Origin: Trinickia mobilis
GTDB lineage: Bacteria; Pseudomonadota; Gammaproteobacteria; Burkholderiales; Burkholderiaceae
DNA: 64,000 nt
Direction: 5' to 3'
Assembly (NCBI RefSeq): GCF_017315705.1
Contig: NZ_JAFLRF010000001.1
Coordinates: forward strand, 62,001-126,000
In this document: piece by piece, positions 46,574 to 55,461 of the stretch
How the letters are laid out: each line of letters opens with the position of its first letter
Numbering within the stretch: position 1 is the first letter of the stretch
Notes under the pieces: model-generated
Databases searched by the model: none
Seen by the model: the letters and a program-made list of their open reading frames with translations, nothing else
Told to the model about the DNA's origin: nothing
Translations under genes and position numbers: made by a program

Positions 46574-47734
46574 ATGAAACCACTCTCGCTTACGAAATCC
46601 GGCGCACGCATCGCGCTGGCCGCGGCTGCGGCAGCCGCGGCGCTAGCGGCCGCACAAGCGGCCTACGCGGAGCCGCAAGGCTTCCTCGAAACCGTCCACA
46701 AGCACACGACCCTCGTCAACACGGTGCCCGACAACGGCGACCAGAACCCGTACGCGATCGCCGTCGCGCCCGTATCCTCAGGCGCGTTCAAGAAGGGCGA
46801 CGTGCTGGTCGACAACTTCAACAATTCGGCGAACCTGCAAGGCACGGGCAGCACGATCGTCGACTATCACGCCGACACGAAGCAGATGACCACGTTCGCG
46901 ACGCTTCCGCGCGAGCTCAAGGAATGCCCGGGCGGGATCGGCCTGTCGACGGCGATGACGGTGCTCAAGTCGGGCTGGGTGATCGTCGGCAGCACGCCGA
47001 GCAACGACGGCACCACGACGACCAAAGGCGCCGGCTGCCTGATCGTGCTGGACAACCAGGGCAAGCTCGTCTCGACGATCACCGGCGAGAACATCAACGA
47101 CCCGTGGGGCAACATGGCCGTGGTCGACAACGGCGACACGGCGACGCTGTTCGTGTCGATGGCCGGCTTCGGCGTCGGCAGCCCGAACGCGGCCGGTCCC
47201 GACGGCGACCCGCCTGTGTTCAAGCAGTCCACCGTGCTGCGCCTCGAGCTCGACATCCCGGCCGGCAAGCCGCCGGCCGTCAAGCAGCAGACGGTGATCG
47301 CGAGCGGCTTCGGCGCGCAGGCCGACAAGGGCGTGTTCCTGATCGGACCGACCGGCCTCGCATTGTCCGCCGACCGCAAGCTGCTGTACGTATCGGACGC
47401 GATCGGCAACCGCATCAACGAGATCGAAGACCCGCTCACGCGCGACTTCAGCGCAGGCGTCGGCCGCCAGGTCACCGCCGACGGCCTCTTGCACCGCCCG
47501 CTCGCGATGGATACGGCGCCCAACGGCCACCTGCTCGTGACGAACGCGCTGAACGGCCAGGTCGTCGAGATCGACCCGGCCTCCGGCAAGCAGCTCTACG
47601 CGCGCTGGATCGACACCGACAAGGCGCAATCGCCCCCGGGCAACGGCGACTTGTTCGGCATCGTCATGACGCCCGAAGGCGACGGTTTCTACTACGTCGA
47701 AGATGACGTGAACACACTGGTACTGGCGAAATAA
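46574..47734 (+). CDS. Periplasmic beta-propeller protein
   Basis: A 386-residue exported protein. The Ala-rich signal peptide is cleaved after AYA (about residue 32). The mature part has repeated NPYAIAVAP..., GNMAVVDNGDTATLFVS..., GPTGLALSADRKLLYVSD..., RPLAMDTAPNGHLLVTNALNGQVVEIDP segments, typical of an NHL/YncE-like six-bladed propeller. It overlaps nothing but ends 1 bp before the peroxidase start, so the two are tightly coupled. The role in iron uptake is unknown; it could bind or deliver the substrate of the peroxidase. Confidence 0.78.
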   Translation: MKPLSLTKSGARIALAAAAAAAALAAAQAAYAEPQGFLETVHKHTTLVNTVPDNGDQNPYAIAVAPVSSGAFKKGDVLVDNFNNSANLQGTGSTIVDYHADTKQMTTFATLPRELKECPGGIGLSTAMTVLKSGWVIVGSTPSNDGTTTTKGAGCLIVLDNQGKLVSTITGENINDPWGNMAVVDNGDTATLFVSMAGFGVGSPNAAGPDGDPPVFKQSTVLRLELDIPAGKPPAVKQQTVIASGFGAQADKGVFLIGPTGLALSADRKLLYVSDAIGNRINEIEDPLTRDFSAGVGRQVTADGLLHRPLAMDTAPNGHLLVTNALNGQVVEIDPASGKQLYARWIDTDKAQSPPGNGDLFGIVMTPEGDGFYYVEDDVNTLVLAK

Positions 47735-47735
47735 C

Positions 47736-49055
47736 ATGACCGACGATACGAAGCCGCTCAAGCGCCCAACCCGGCGCGGCTTCCTGAAAGCGAGCGGGGC
47801 CGCGGTAGCGGCCGGCGCGACGCTGGGAGCCGCGCTCGGCACGAGCGCCGCAAAAGCGGCACAGACCCCGCATGAACCCGCGCACGGCAAGCCGCACGCG
47901 GACGATCCGCAATCCGCGGCGGAGCCGTTCTACGGCGCTCACCAAGGGGGGATCGTCACGCCGCAGCAAGCGCATACGTACGTGGCGGCGTTCGACCTCA
48001 CGACGGCCAAGCGCGAAGACGTGCTCGACCTGCTGCGCGAATGGACCGATGCCGCGGCGCGCCTGACGCGCGGGCAGACGGCCCAGCCGCTGCCGGCGTC
48101 CGCCGACAAGTCCGCGCCCGATTCGGGCGACGTGCTCGGTCTCGGCGCGGCCGGCCTGACGATCACGTTCGGCTTCGGCCCGGGCCTCTTCACGAAGGAC
48201 GGCAAGGACCGCTACGGCCTCGCCGGCAAGCGCCCCGCCGCGCTCGTCGATTTGCCGCGCTTTAACGGCGATCAATTGCTGCCGGAGAAATCGGGCGGCG
48301 ACCTCTTCGTGCAGGCCTGCGCGAACGACGCGCAAGTCGCCTTCCACGCGGTGCGCCAGCTCGCGCGCATGGGCTACGGCATCGTGCAGATGCAGTGGGG
48401 CCAGGCCGGCTTCCTGTCGGGCCCGAAGGGGCAGACGCCGCGCAACCTGATGGGCTTCAAGGACGGCACGAACAATCCGCCGACGCAGGACCCCGCGCTG
48501 ATGAACCAGTTCATCTGGGCCGGCGACGAGGGTCCGGCGTGGATGCAAAACGGCACCTACGCGGTGTTCCGGCGCATCCGCATCACGATCGAGCACTGGG
48601 ACCAGATGGAAGTGGGCTTCCAGGAATCGGTGTTCGGCCGCCACAAGACCAGCGGCGCGCCGATCGGCAAGAAAAACGAGTTCGACGCGCTCGATCTCGA
48701 TGCGCAGGACAAGGACGGCAACGCGCTGATTCCCGACAATTCGCACGTGCGCCTCTCGACGGCCGCGACGAACGGCGGCCAGCGGATTCTGCGCCGCTCG
48801 TATTCGTACAACGACAGCACGAACTTTTACATCGAGCGCTGGCCGCCTTGGCGCCAGGAAACGGAGTACGATGCCGGGCTGATTTTCATCGCGCACCAGC
48901 GCGATCCGCGCACCGGCTTCATTCCGATCAACGAGAAGCTCGCGAAGCTCGACATGATGAACCAGTTCACGACGCACGTCGGCAGCGCGATCTTCGCGAT
49001 CCCGCCGGGCGCGAAGGAAGGTTCGTTCATCGGCGCGGAGCTGTTCGGCGCTTGA
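47736..49055 (+). CDS. efeB: Tat-exported DyP-type heme peroxidase (EfeB-like)
   Basis: A 439-residue DyP-type peroxidase. The Tat signal TRRGFLK (12-18) sends the folded hemoprotein to the periplasm. The catalytic GxxDG is GFKDG (240-244, Asp243), the proximal His is probably His336 in SHVRLS, and a distal Arg lies in FRRIRITIE. EfeB members oxidise ferrous iron or heme-like substrates and support iron uptake. Here it is coupled to the propeller gene and precedes a ferric-iron ABC transporter instead of EfeU/EfeO. The 1-bp gap suggests coupled translation. Confidence 0.92.
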   Translation: MTDDTKPLKRPTRRGFLKASGAAVAAGATLGAALGTSAAKAAQTPHEPAHGKPHADDPQSAAEPFYGAHQGGIVTPQQAHTYVAAFDLTTAKREDVLDLLREWTDAAARLTRGQTAQPLPASADKSAPDSGDVLGLGAAGLTITFGFGPGLFTKDGKDRYGLAGKRPAALVDLPRFNGDQLLPEKSGGDLFVQACANDAQVAFHAVRQLARMGYGIVQMQWGQAGFLSGPKGQTPRNLMGFKDGTNNPPTQDPALMNQFIWAGDEGPAWMQNGTYAVFRRIRITIEHWDQMEVGFQESVFGRHKTSGAPIGKKNEFDALDLDAQDKDGNALIPDNSHVRLSTAATNGGQRILRRSYSYNDSTNFYIERWPPWRQETEYDAGLIFIAHQRDPRTGFIPINEKLAKLDMMNQFTTHVGSAIFAIPPGAKEGSFIGAELFGA

Positions 49056-49162
49056 GTCTTGCGTCGAGCCCGGAACATCGGAACGGCGCGCCGCCCGCGC
49101 ATCGCGGCGGCCCGCCGGCACACATCAACAGACACACCCGTATTCGAAGAGGAATCTGGATC

Positions 49163-50194
49163 ATGGCAGGTTTGAAGTTCGGCACCCGGCTCGCCGCGAT
49201 CGGCGGCGCAGCGACCCTTGCAATGGCGGCGCTCGGCGCGCTGCCGACGGCCGCGCACGCCGCCTCGCTCACGCTCTACAGCGCGCAGCACGAGCAAGTC
49301 GTCGACATGCTGACGAAGGATTTTGAAAAGCAGACCGGCATCCCGGTGAAGGTGCGCAACGGCGAAGGCCCGGCGCTCGCCGCGCAGCTCGTCGCCGAAG
49401 GCAACGCCACGCCCGCCGACGTCTACTTCACCGAAAACTCGCCCGAGCTCGTGCTGCTCGGCGAGAAGGGCTTGCTCGGAAAGGTCGACGCCTCGACGCT
49501 CGCCACCACGCCCGCGCGCTATAACGCGCCGCAAGGCGACTGGGTCGGCGTGCTCGCGCGCGAGAACGTGCTCGCGTACAGCACGGCGAAGATCCAGCCG
49601 GCGCAACTGCCGGCCTCGCTGATGGATCTCGCGAAGCCCGAGTGGAAGGGCAAGGTCGGCATCGCGCCCTCCGACGCGGACTTCCTGCCGCTCGTCTCCG
49701 CCGTGCTCGCCGCCAAAGGCGAAGCCGCGACGCTCGCCTGGCTGAAGGGCCTGAAGGCGAACGCGCAGATCTTCGACGACGACGAAGGCGTGGTCGCCGC
49801 CGTCAATCGCGGCGCGGTCGCGACGGGCGTGATCAACAGCTACTACTGGGCGCGCCTGCATGCCGAACTCGGCGACAAGTCCACCAAGAGCGCCGTCTAT
49901 CACTTCGGCAACGGCGACGTCGGCGGGTTGATCAACGTGTCGGGCGCGGCGGTGCTCAAGGCCTCGCACAACACCGATGCCGCGCAGAAGTTCCTCGCCT
50001 ATCTCGTGAGCGAGCGCGCGCAGAAGCTGATCGCGGGCAGCCACATCAGCTTCGAATATCCGCTGCGCGCAGGCGTGGCGCCCGATCCGATCCTGAAGCC
50101 GTTCAACGAACTGGCGCCGCCGCCGCTCACGCTCGAACAGCTCGGCGACGACAGCCAGGCCGGCAAGCTGCTTCGTCAAGCGGGACTTTTGTAA
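49163..50194 (+). CDS. Ferric iron ABC transporter binding protein
   Basis: A 343-residue periplasmic iron-binding protein of the FbpA/FutA type. It has a signal peptide ending AHA-ASLTLYSAQHEQV, the family motif TGIPVKVRNGEGPALAAQL and the late tyrosines of ferric-binding proteins in GVINSYYWARLHAELG. In FbpA two adjacent tyrosines ligate ferric iron. The start is ATG 49163 after GAGGAAT. It would deliver iron made available by the porin and peroxidase to the permease. Confidence 0.93.
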   Translation: MAGLKFGTRLAAIGGAATLAMAALGALPTAAHAASLTLYSAQHEQVVDMLTKDFEKQTGIPVKVRNGEGPALAAQLVAEGNATPADVYFTENSPELVLLGEKGLLGKVDASTLATTPARYNAPQGDWVGVLARENVLAYSTAKIQPAQLPASLMDLAKPEWKGKVGIAPSDADFLPLVSAVLAAKGEAATLAWLKGLKANAQIFDDDEGVVAAVNRGAVATGVINSYYWARLHAELGDKSTKSAVYHFGNGDVGGLINVSGAAVLKASHNTDAAQKFLAYLVSERAQKLIAGSHISFEYPLRAGVAPDPILKPFNELAPPPLTLEQLGDDSQAGKLLRQAGLL

Positions 50195-50235
50195 ATGAAC
50201 GCCCCCCACGCTCACTGTCGCTCGCGCGAGCCATC

Positions 50236-51831
50236 ATGAGCAACGCTGCCGTGGCGGTCACGCCATCGTCCGAAACCGCGGCGCGCGCCACCCGGCGCGC
50301 GCCGCACGGCCTTTTTGCGGCCGCCGCCATCGGTGCGCTGCTCGTCCTGATGCCGCTCGCGTTCACGGTTTACCGCGCCGCGAGCTTCGGTCTTTCCGAT
50401 GCCGCCGAGCTGGTGTTCCGCCCGCTCGTCGGCGAATTGCTGCTCAACACGCTCTTGATCACGGTGACGGCGACGCTCGCTGCCGCCGTGCTCGGCACCG
50501 CCGCCGCGTGGTTCATCGAACGCACGCATCTGCCGGGCCGGCGCGCGTGGGCGCTGTTGATGGCCGCGCCGCTCGCGATGCCCGCGTTCATCACGAGCTA
50601 TGCGTGGGTGTCGTTGTCGCTCGATTTGCAGGACTTCACGGGCGCCCTGCTCGTCATCACGTCGACGTATTTCCCGCTCGTCTACTTGCCGGTGGCCGCC
50701 GCGTTGCGCGGCATGGACCCCGCGCTCGAAGAAAGCGCGCGTTCGCTCGGCTGCGGACGCTGGTCGACGTTCGTGCGCGTCGTGCTGCCGCAATTGCGCC
50801 CGGCGCTGCTGGGCGGGATGCTGCTCGTCGCGCTCGGCGTGCTGTCCGAGTTCGGCGCGTTCTCGCTGTTGCGCTTCCGCACGTTTACGACCGAGATCTA
50901 CGCCGAGTACCGCACGAGCTTCGACGGCGGCGGCGCATCGATCTTCGCTTCGCTCCTGATGACGATGTGCCTCGTGTGCCTCGTGCTCGAAGTCCGCGTG
51001 CGCGGCAAGGCGCGCTACGAGCGCGTCGATCGCGGCGCGCGCCGCGCGGCGCTGCGCTATCCGCTCGGCACGGGGCGCTGGCTCGTCGTCGCGGGCTTCG
51101 CGGCGGTCGTCGTCGCGACGCTCGGCGTGCCGCTCGGCATGATCGCCTACTGGCTCACGCAGCCGGGCGCCGCCGCCGTCACGCCGGCCGACGTCTCGCC
51201 GGAGCTGCTCTGGAACGCGGCCACGGCCTCGCTCGGCTTCGGCGCCGCCGCCGCGCTCGTGACCACGCTGCTCGCGCTGCCGCTCGCGTTCCTGCTCGTG
51301 CGCTATCCCGGCAGGATCGCGACGCTCTTCGAGCGCACCGTCTTCATCGCGCAGGGCATGCCGGGGCTCGTGATCGCGCTCGCGATCGTCTCGCTCGCCG
51401 TGCGCTTCCTGTTGCCGCTCTATCAGAGCGCGGCGCTGCTCGTCGTCGCCTACGCGATCCTGTGCCTGCCGCTCGCGCTCGTGAGCGTGCGCGCCGCGTT
51501 GATGCAGTCGCAGCCGCGTCTCGAAGAGACCTCGCGCGCGCTCGGTCTCAACGCCTTGCAAACGGCGTGGCGCGTGCTGCTGCCGCTCGCCGGGCCGGGC
51601 CTCGGCTCGGCCGCGGCGATGGTGTTCATCTCCGTCGTCACCGAATTGAACGCGACGCTCCTGCTCTCGCCGATCGGCACGCATACGCTCGCGACGCAAG
51701 TGTGGACCGACACCTCCACGCTCGCCTTCGCCGCGGCGGCGCCCTACGCGGCGCTGCTCGTCGGCATCTCGCTCTTTGCGTCGGGCGTGCTGTTCGCGCT
51801 GCTCGGCAAATCGGCGGTGCTCGAGCGCTGA
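50236..51831 (+). CDS. Ferric iron ABC transporter permease (fused two-domain)
   Basis: A 531-residue inner-membrane permease made of two fused copies of the FbpB/ThiP type. About twelve helices are arranged as two sets of six. Two EAA loops are visible (EESARSLGCGRWSTFVRVVLPQL about 173-195, and EETSRALGLNALQTAWRVLLPLAGPG near 430). Fused permeases are normal for FbpB/HitB/SfuB. A GC-rich stretch that matches an intergenic repeat core lies just before the start at 50200-50215. Confidence 0.92.
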   Translation: MSNAAVAVTPSSETAARATRRAPHGLFAAAAIGALLVLMPLAFTVYRAASFGLSDAAELVFRPLVGELLLNTLLITVTATLAAAVLGTAAAWFIERTHLPGRRAWALLMAAPLAMPAFITSYAWVSLSLDLQDFTGALLVITSTYFPLVYLPVAAALRGMDPALEESARSLGCGRWSTFVRVVLPQLRPALLGGMLLVALGVLSEFGAFSLLRFRTFTTEIYAEYRTSFDGGGASIFASLLMTMCLVCLVLEVRVRGKARYERVDRGARRAALRYPLGTGRWLVVAGFAAVVVATLGVPLGMIAYWLTQPGAAAVTPADVSPELLWNAATASLGFGAAAALVTTLLALPLAFLLVRYPGRIATLFERTVFIAQGMPGLVIALAIVSLAVRFLLPLYQSAALLVVAYAILCLPLALVSVRAALMQSQPRLEETSRALGLNALQTAWRVLLPLAGPGLGSAAAMVFISVVTELNATLLLSPIGTHTLATQVWTDTSTLAFAAAAPYAALLVGISLFASGVLFALLGKSAVLER

Positions 51832-51887
51832 CGGTGCGCCGGCCGGCACGGCGGCACGGGCGAACGATTTACGAATGAGTCACATCG

Positions 51888-52958
51888 ATGAGCAATCTGA
51901 ACATCAGCGGCTTGAAGAAGTCGTTCAAGGGCACCGCGGTGCTGCACGGCATCGACCTGACGGTCAAGAGCGGCACGCTGCTCGCGCTGCTCGGTCCGTC
52001 GGGCAGCGGCAAGACCACGCTGCTGCGCGTGCTGTGCGGGTTCGAGGAAGCCGACGCCGGGACGGTCGAGATCGACGGCCGGCGCGTGGCGGGTCCCGGC
52101 CTGCACATGCCTTCGGAGCAGCGCCGCATCGGCTACGTGCCCCAGGAAGGCGCGCTCTTCCCGCATCTGTCGGTGGCCGACAACATCGTGTTCGGCCTGC
52201 CGCGCAGGTTGCGCCGCACGCGCCATCGCGTCGCGGAACTGCTCGAACTCGTGGGATTGCCCGCGTCGTACGCGGAGCGCGCACCGCAGCAGCTCTCGGG
52301 CGGCCAGCAGCAGCGCGTCGCGCTGGCGCGGGCGCTCGCGCCGTCGCCGACGCTCGTGATGCTCGACGAGCCGTTTTCGTCGCTCGACGCGGCGCTGCGC
52401 ATCGAAACGCGGCAAGCGGTCGCCGATGCGCTCGCAGCGGCGGGCGCGACCGCGGTGCTCGTCACGCACGATCAGTCGGAAGCGCTATCGCTGGGCCATG
52501 AAGTGGCGGTGCTCTGGCACGGCAAGCTGATCCAGACCGCGACGCCCAAAGCGCTCTACCGGCGGCCGGTGTCGCGCGAGCTGGCCTCGTTCGTCGGGGA
52601 AGCGGTGTTGTTGCCGGGGGTGGCGGCGCACGATGCCGTCGATTGCCAGCTTGGGACGCTCAAGCTCGCGGCCCCGGCCAATGCCGGCCCCGTCCATGTG
52701 ATGGTGCGTCCCGAACAGATCCGCATCCTGCCCGCCGGCGTCGGCGCAGCCTCGCAGGGGGACGGCGATGCGTCGTTGCATGCGGCGACGGTGCGCGAGG
52801 TCGCTTTCTTCGGCCAGGACGCCAGCATCGGCCTCATGCTCGACGCGGCGCCCGGCTTGTCGATACGGGCGCGCGTGCCCGGCTATTTGAGCCCGCAAGT
52901 GGGCGACAAGGTCAGCGTCGCGGTGGATGGAGAGGTGACGGCGTATCCCTGCGCTTGA
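51888..52958 (+). CDS. Ferric iron ABC transporter ATPase
   Basis: A 356-residue ATPase with a TOBE-like C-terminal domain. Walker A GPSGSGKTTL, Q-loop VPQEGALFPHLSV, signature [15 protein letters not shown], Walker B LVMLDEPFSSLDAAL and H-loop VLVTHDQSEAL are all present. The regulatory C-terminal domain (about 240-356) is as in FbpC/PotA-type importers. ATG 51888 starts 57 bp after the permease stop. It is the last plus-strand gene; the following 12 bp lead to the convergent gene at 52971. Confidence 0.93.
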   Translation: MSNLNISGLKKSFKGTAVLHGIDLTVKSGTLLALLGPSGSGKTTLLRVLCGFEEADAGTVEIDGRRVAGPGLHMPSEQRRIGYVPQEGALFPHLSVADNIVFGLPRRLRRTRHRVAELLELVGLPASYAERAPQQLSGGQQQRVALARALAPSPTLVMLDEPFSSLDAALRIETRQAVADALAAAGATAVLVTHDQSEALSLGHEVAVLWHGKLIQTATPKALYRRPVSRELASFVGEAVLLPGVAAHDAVDCQLGTLKLAAPANAGPVHVMVRPEQIRILPAGVGAASQGDGDASLHAATVREVAFFGQDASIGLMLDAAPGLSIRARVPGYLSPQVGDKVSVAVDGEVTAYPCA

Positions 52959-52970
52959 GCGAGGCGTGCG

Positions 52971-53408
52971 CTACTCCGGCGCACGCGCGCCGCTCGCGCG
53001 CTGCCTCGACCGCTTCGACAGGCTCAGATAGAGTGCCACCCCGTACTCGCCATACAAACGCTCCGCGAGCTGGCGCAGCGAGCCATCGTTCCGCCAGCGC
53101 TGATAGCGCCGATGACACGTTTGATAAGGCGGATAGCGCGCGGGCAGCTTCGACCACCCCTCTCCGCTGCGCATGATCCACAGCACGCCGTTGAGCACGG
53201 CGCGCGTGTCCGCAAGCGGGCGGCCGCAGCCGCGATAGGGGCCCGACTCCGGCATCATCGATCGCGCGATCTCCCATTCGCGATCGCTCAGGTCGCGCTG
53301 CGGAATCGGCACCTGATGCGCGCGCGGCTCCAGTTGAGTCCGGCTCCCCGTTAGATTTCCGTGCGCGTGCTGCCACGCTTCGCCGTGTCTGTCGAATACT
53401 GAGTTCAT
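52971..53408 (-). CDS. Lone IS5-type transposase N-terminal domain protein
   Basis: A 145-residue protein that matches the N-terminal DUF4096-type domain of IS5 family transposases (DLSDREWEIARSMMPESGP, GRPLADTRAVLNGVLWIMRSGEGWSKLPARYPPYQTCHRRYQRW). The DDE catalytic domain is absent, so it cannot transpose. No terminal inverted repeats are seen. It begins with ATG 53408 overlapping the TGA of the upstream flagellar-operon gene (ATGA), so it is translated as part of that operon. It is either a domesticated DNA-binding protein or a truncated transposase caught in frame. Confidence 0.65.
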   Translation of the reverse strand: MNSVFDRHGEAWQHAHGNLTGSRTQLEPRAHQVPIPQRDLSDREWEIARSMMPESGPYRGCGRPLADTRAVLNGVLWIMRSGEGWSKLPARYPPYQTCHRRYQRWRNDGSLRQLAERLYGEYGVALYLSLSKRSRQRASGARAPE

Positions 53409-54517
53409 GAGCCGCTCCGTCTGACGCCGGCCGCGGCGGGCCGCGCTGCCGCCTGCCCCGGCTCGTTGGCCGCCCTCATCGGGATCGGCAGCTTCAGCAG
53501 CGAACGCACGCGGCCGGCGTCGATATGCGCGGCTGCCTGGGCGGCCGCCGCGAAACTTTCGAAACCATCCGCCGAGCTCAACTGCGCCTTGAATTGCGCG
53601 CTGCAGCCATCGGCCCGGCGCTGTTCGGCAGCCCCTGCCGCGCGCCCGATGGTCTGCTGCGCCCGGTCCAGTTTCGTCTGCAGGGCGGTTTGCACCCGCG
53701 CGATCTGCTTGAGCGCATCGGCGACGCCGCGCAACGACTCACGCAGCCCGGCGTCGCTATCCGTCTTCCAGTTTTGCGGCGCAATCGACCCCGGCACGGC
53801 CTCGGCCTGAATCCGGTTCGGGCGGCCGCTCGGAAAGCGAATTCCGCCGCCCGCGATCGTCAGGCTGGCCTGAAGCTCCGGCCAAGCCGCTTCCGGGATC
53901 GAGAACGTGATGCGGCCCGCGCCGTCGGACGCCGCGGAAATCCCGCCGCGAGCGAGCGCGTAGTTGAGGCGGGCCGCTTGCTCGTCCCCGTACATATCGG
54001 CATCGAAGCGCACGAGCATCGGCGCCGAGCTTGCGGCGGTATGAAAGACCAGCGTTTCCGGCTTGTGCGATTGCGTCGAGTACGCGTCGAGCCCGCAAAT
54101 GCGAAACGCCTGGCGCGCGGATGCGGCCTCGCCGTACTCGAGCTGGGCGCTCAACCGCCCGCCTGTCGCGGCACTGCGCGTCTTCCAGCAAGCCGCGAAT
54201 TGCGCGATCCGCTCGCCGACGGCGTGGTCGTCCTGCGTTTTGCCGCTGATCCGCGCGACGACCGCGCCCTTGACTTGCGCGAGCTGAGAGGCCGCACGGC
54301 TCAGGAACGCCAGCGTCTGCTGGGCGCCCGTGACCTGCCGATTGAGCCGCAGGTGCGCCGCGACCGCGTCGCCGCGCCGATAGCCGGTGAGACTGGGTCC
54401 CCGCGCCGGGCCTGCGTTGCGCGCCTTGCCGGCCGCATCCAGACCCGTCGCGGCCGCGGCCGCCGGCGCATTCGCCGCGTGCGCCGCGCCAATCGTCGAT
54501 AGCCGAACGCTCGTCAT
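53405..54517 (-). CDS. Uncharacterised protein downstream of flgL
   Basis: A 370-residue protein of unknown function, predicted soluble, without signal peptide or membrane helix. The N- and C-terminal 60 residues are Ala-rich low complexity. The central part (about 130-270) reads like a folded beta-rich domain (ARQAFRICGLDAYSTQSHKP, RITFSIPEAAWPELQASLTI). It follows flgL by 12 bp and is coupled to the DUF4096-like gene by ATGA. Its position in the flagellar operon suggests a hook-junction or secreted flagellar partner. I do not recognise the family. Confidence 0.65.
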   Translation of the reverse strand: MTSVRLSTIGAAHAANAPAAAAATGLDAAGKARNAGPARGPSLTGYRRGDAVAAHLRLNRQVTGAQQTLAFLSRAASQLAQVKGAVVARISGKTQDDHAVGERIAQFAACWKTRSAATGGRLSAQLEYGEAASARQAFRICGLDAYSTQSHKPETLVFHTAASSAPMLVRFDADMYGDEQAARLNYALARGGISAASDGAGRITFSIPEAAWPELQASLTIAGGGIRFPSGRPNRIQAEAVPGSIAPQNWKTDSDAGLRESLRGVADALKQIARVQTALQTKLDRAQQTIGRAAGAAEQRRADGCSAQFKAQLSSADGFESFAAAAQAAAHIDAGRVRSLLKLPIPMRAANEPGQAAARPAAAGVRRSGS

Positions 54518-54529
54518 GGCTGCCTCGCG

Positions 54530-55441
54530 TTACAGCACGTCGAACAGCGACATCTGCATGACCCTGCCGTAGACCTTTTGGGTCGCCTGCACGGCGGTCA
54601 TGTACCCGTTCAGCTCGGTCATCGCCGAACCGTAGTCGACTTGCCCCAGCTGCAGCGTCGCCTGATCGTTGGCGAGGCCGACCGCCTGCTGATTGATTTG
54701 CAACTGCGCGAGCATGTTGCGCGACGCGCCCATCTGCGCGGTCTTGGCGCTGACCGTGCCGATTGCCGCATCGATCTGATCGAGACAGTCGGCGAACGCT
54801 TGCCGCACGGCGGGATCGTTCGGGTCGACGTCAGGGTCGCTCGCCGTCTCGGCCGCCGCGTCGAGGCGGTTCAGCAACTCGGCCATGTCGTCGAGGCTCA
54901 CGTTGCCCGCGGCCGTCGTGCCGTTGCCCACGGCCGCCATCTGCGCTTCGGTGTTGCCCGTGAACGTATAGCGCTGGCCGGCCGGCGCGTTCGGGTCGTA
55001 GGAGAGGGCCGGCCGGTCCGTGGCCGTGCCCGAGAAAAGGTAGTTGCCGTCGCTGTCGCGCGAATTGGCCGTGATCATGATGCTGTCGCGCAAGCTCTTG
55101 ATCGACTGCGCCATCGCGTTCAGGTCGCTCGGGGCGGCGCTGCCGTCGGAGGCCCACACCATCAGGTCGCGCGCCGACGTCATGTCCTGCGTGATGCCGC
55201 TGAGATAGGCTTCGCTCTTTTGCAGACGGACCCCCAGTTGATCGATGTTCGTCTGGTACTGCGCGAGCTGACCGCTTTGCTGCGCGATCAGCGACAGGCG
55301 CACCGAGTTGATCGGATCGTCCGACGGACGCAAGATGCGCTGGCCCGTGGCGATCTGCTGCATCAGGTCCGTCATGTGCTTGTTCGAGTTCTGCAGGGTC
55401 GCGTTCATCAATGCGGCGTATTGGGCGGTGGAAACACGCAT
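54530..55441 (-). CDS. flgL: Hook-filament junction protein FlgL
   Basis: A 303-residue junction protein between hook-associated FlgK and flagellin. It has flagellin-like coiled-coil ends: RVSTAQYAALMNATLQNSNKHMTDLMQQIATGQRI at the N-terminus and YGSAMTELNGYMTAVQATQKVYGRVMQM at the C-terminus. ATG 55441 is used, although a larger frame shadows it. It is a normal length (E. coli 317). The gene follows flgK with a 20-bp gap. Confidence 0.92.
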   Translation of the reverse strand: MRVSTAQYAALMNATLQNSNKHMTDLMQQIATGQRILRPSDDPINSVRLSLIAQQSGQLAQYQTNIDQLGVRLQKSEAYLSGITQDMTSARDLMVWASDGSAAPSDLNAMAQSIKSLRDSIMITANSRDSDGNYLFSGTATDRPALSYDPNAPAGQRYTFTGNTEAQMAAVGNGTTAAGNVSLDDMAELLNRLDAAAETASDPDVDPNDPAVRQAFADCLDQIDAAIGTVSAKTAQMGASRNMLAQLQINQQAVGLANDQATLQLGQVDYGSAMTELNGYMTAVQATQKVYGRVMQMSLFDVL

Positions 55442-55461
55442 GCTGGTTTTCTCCCTTGTGA

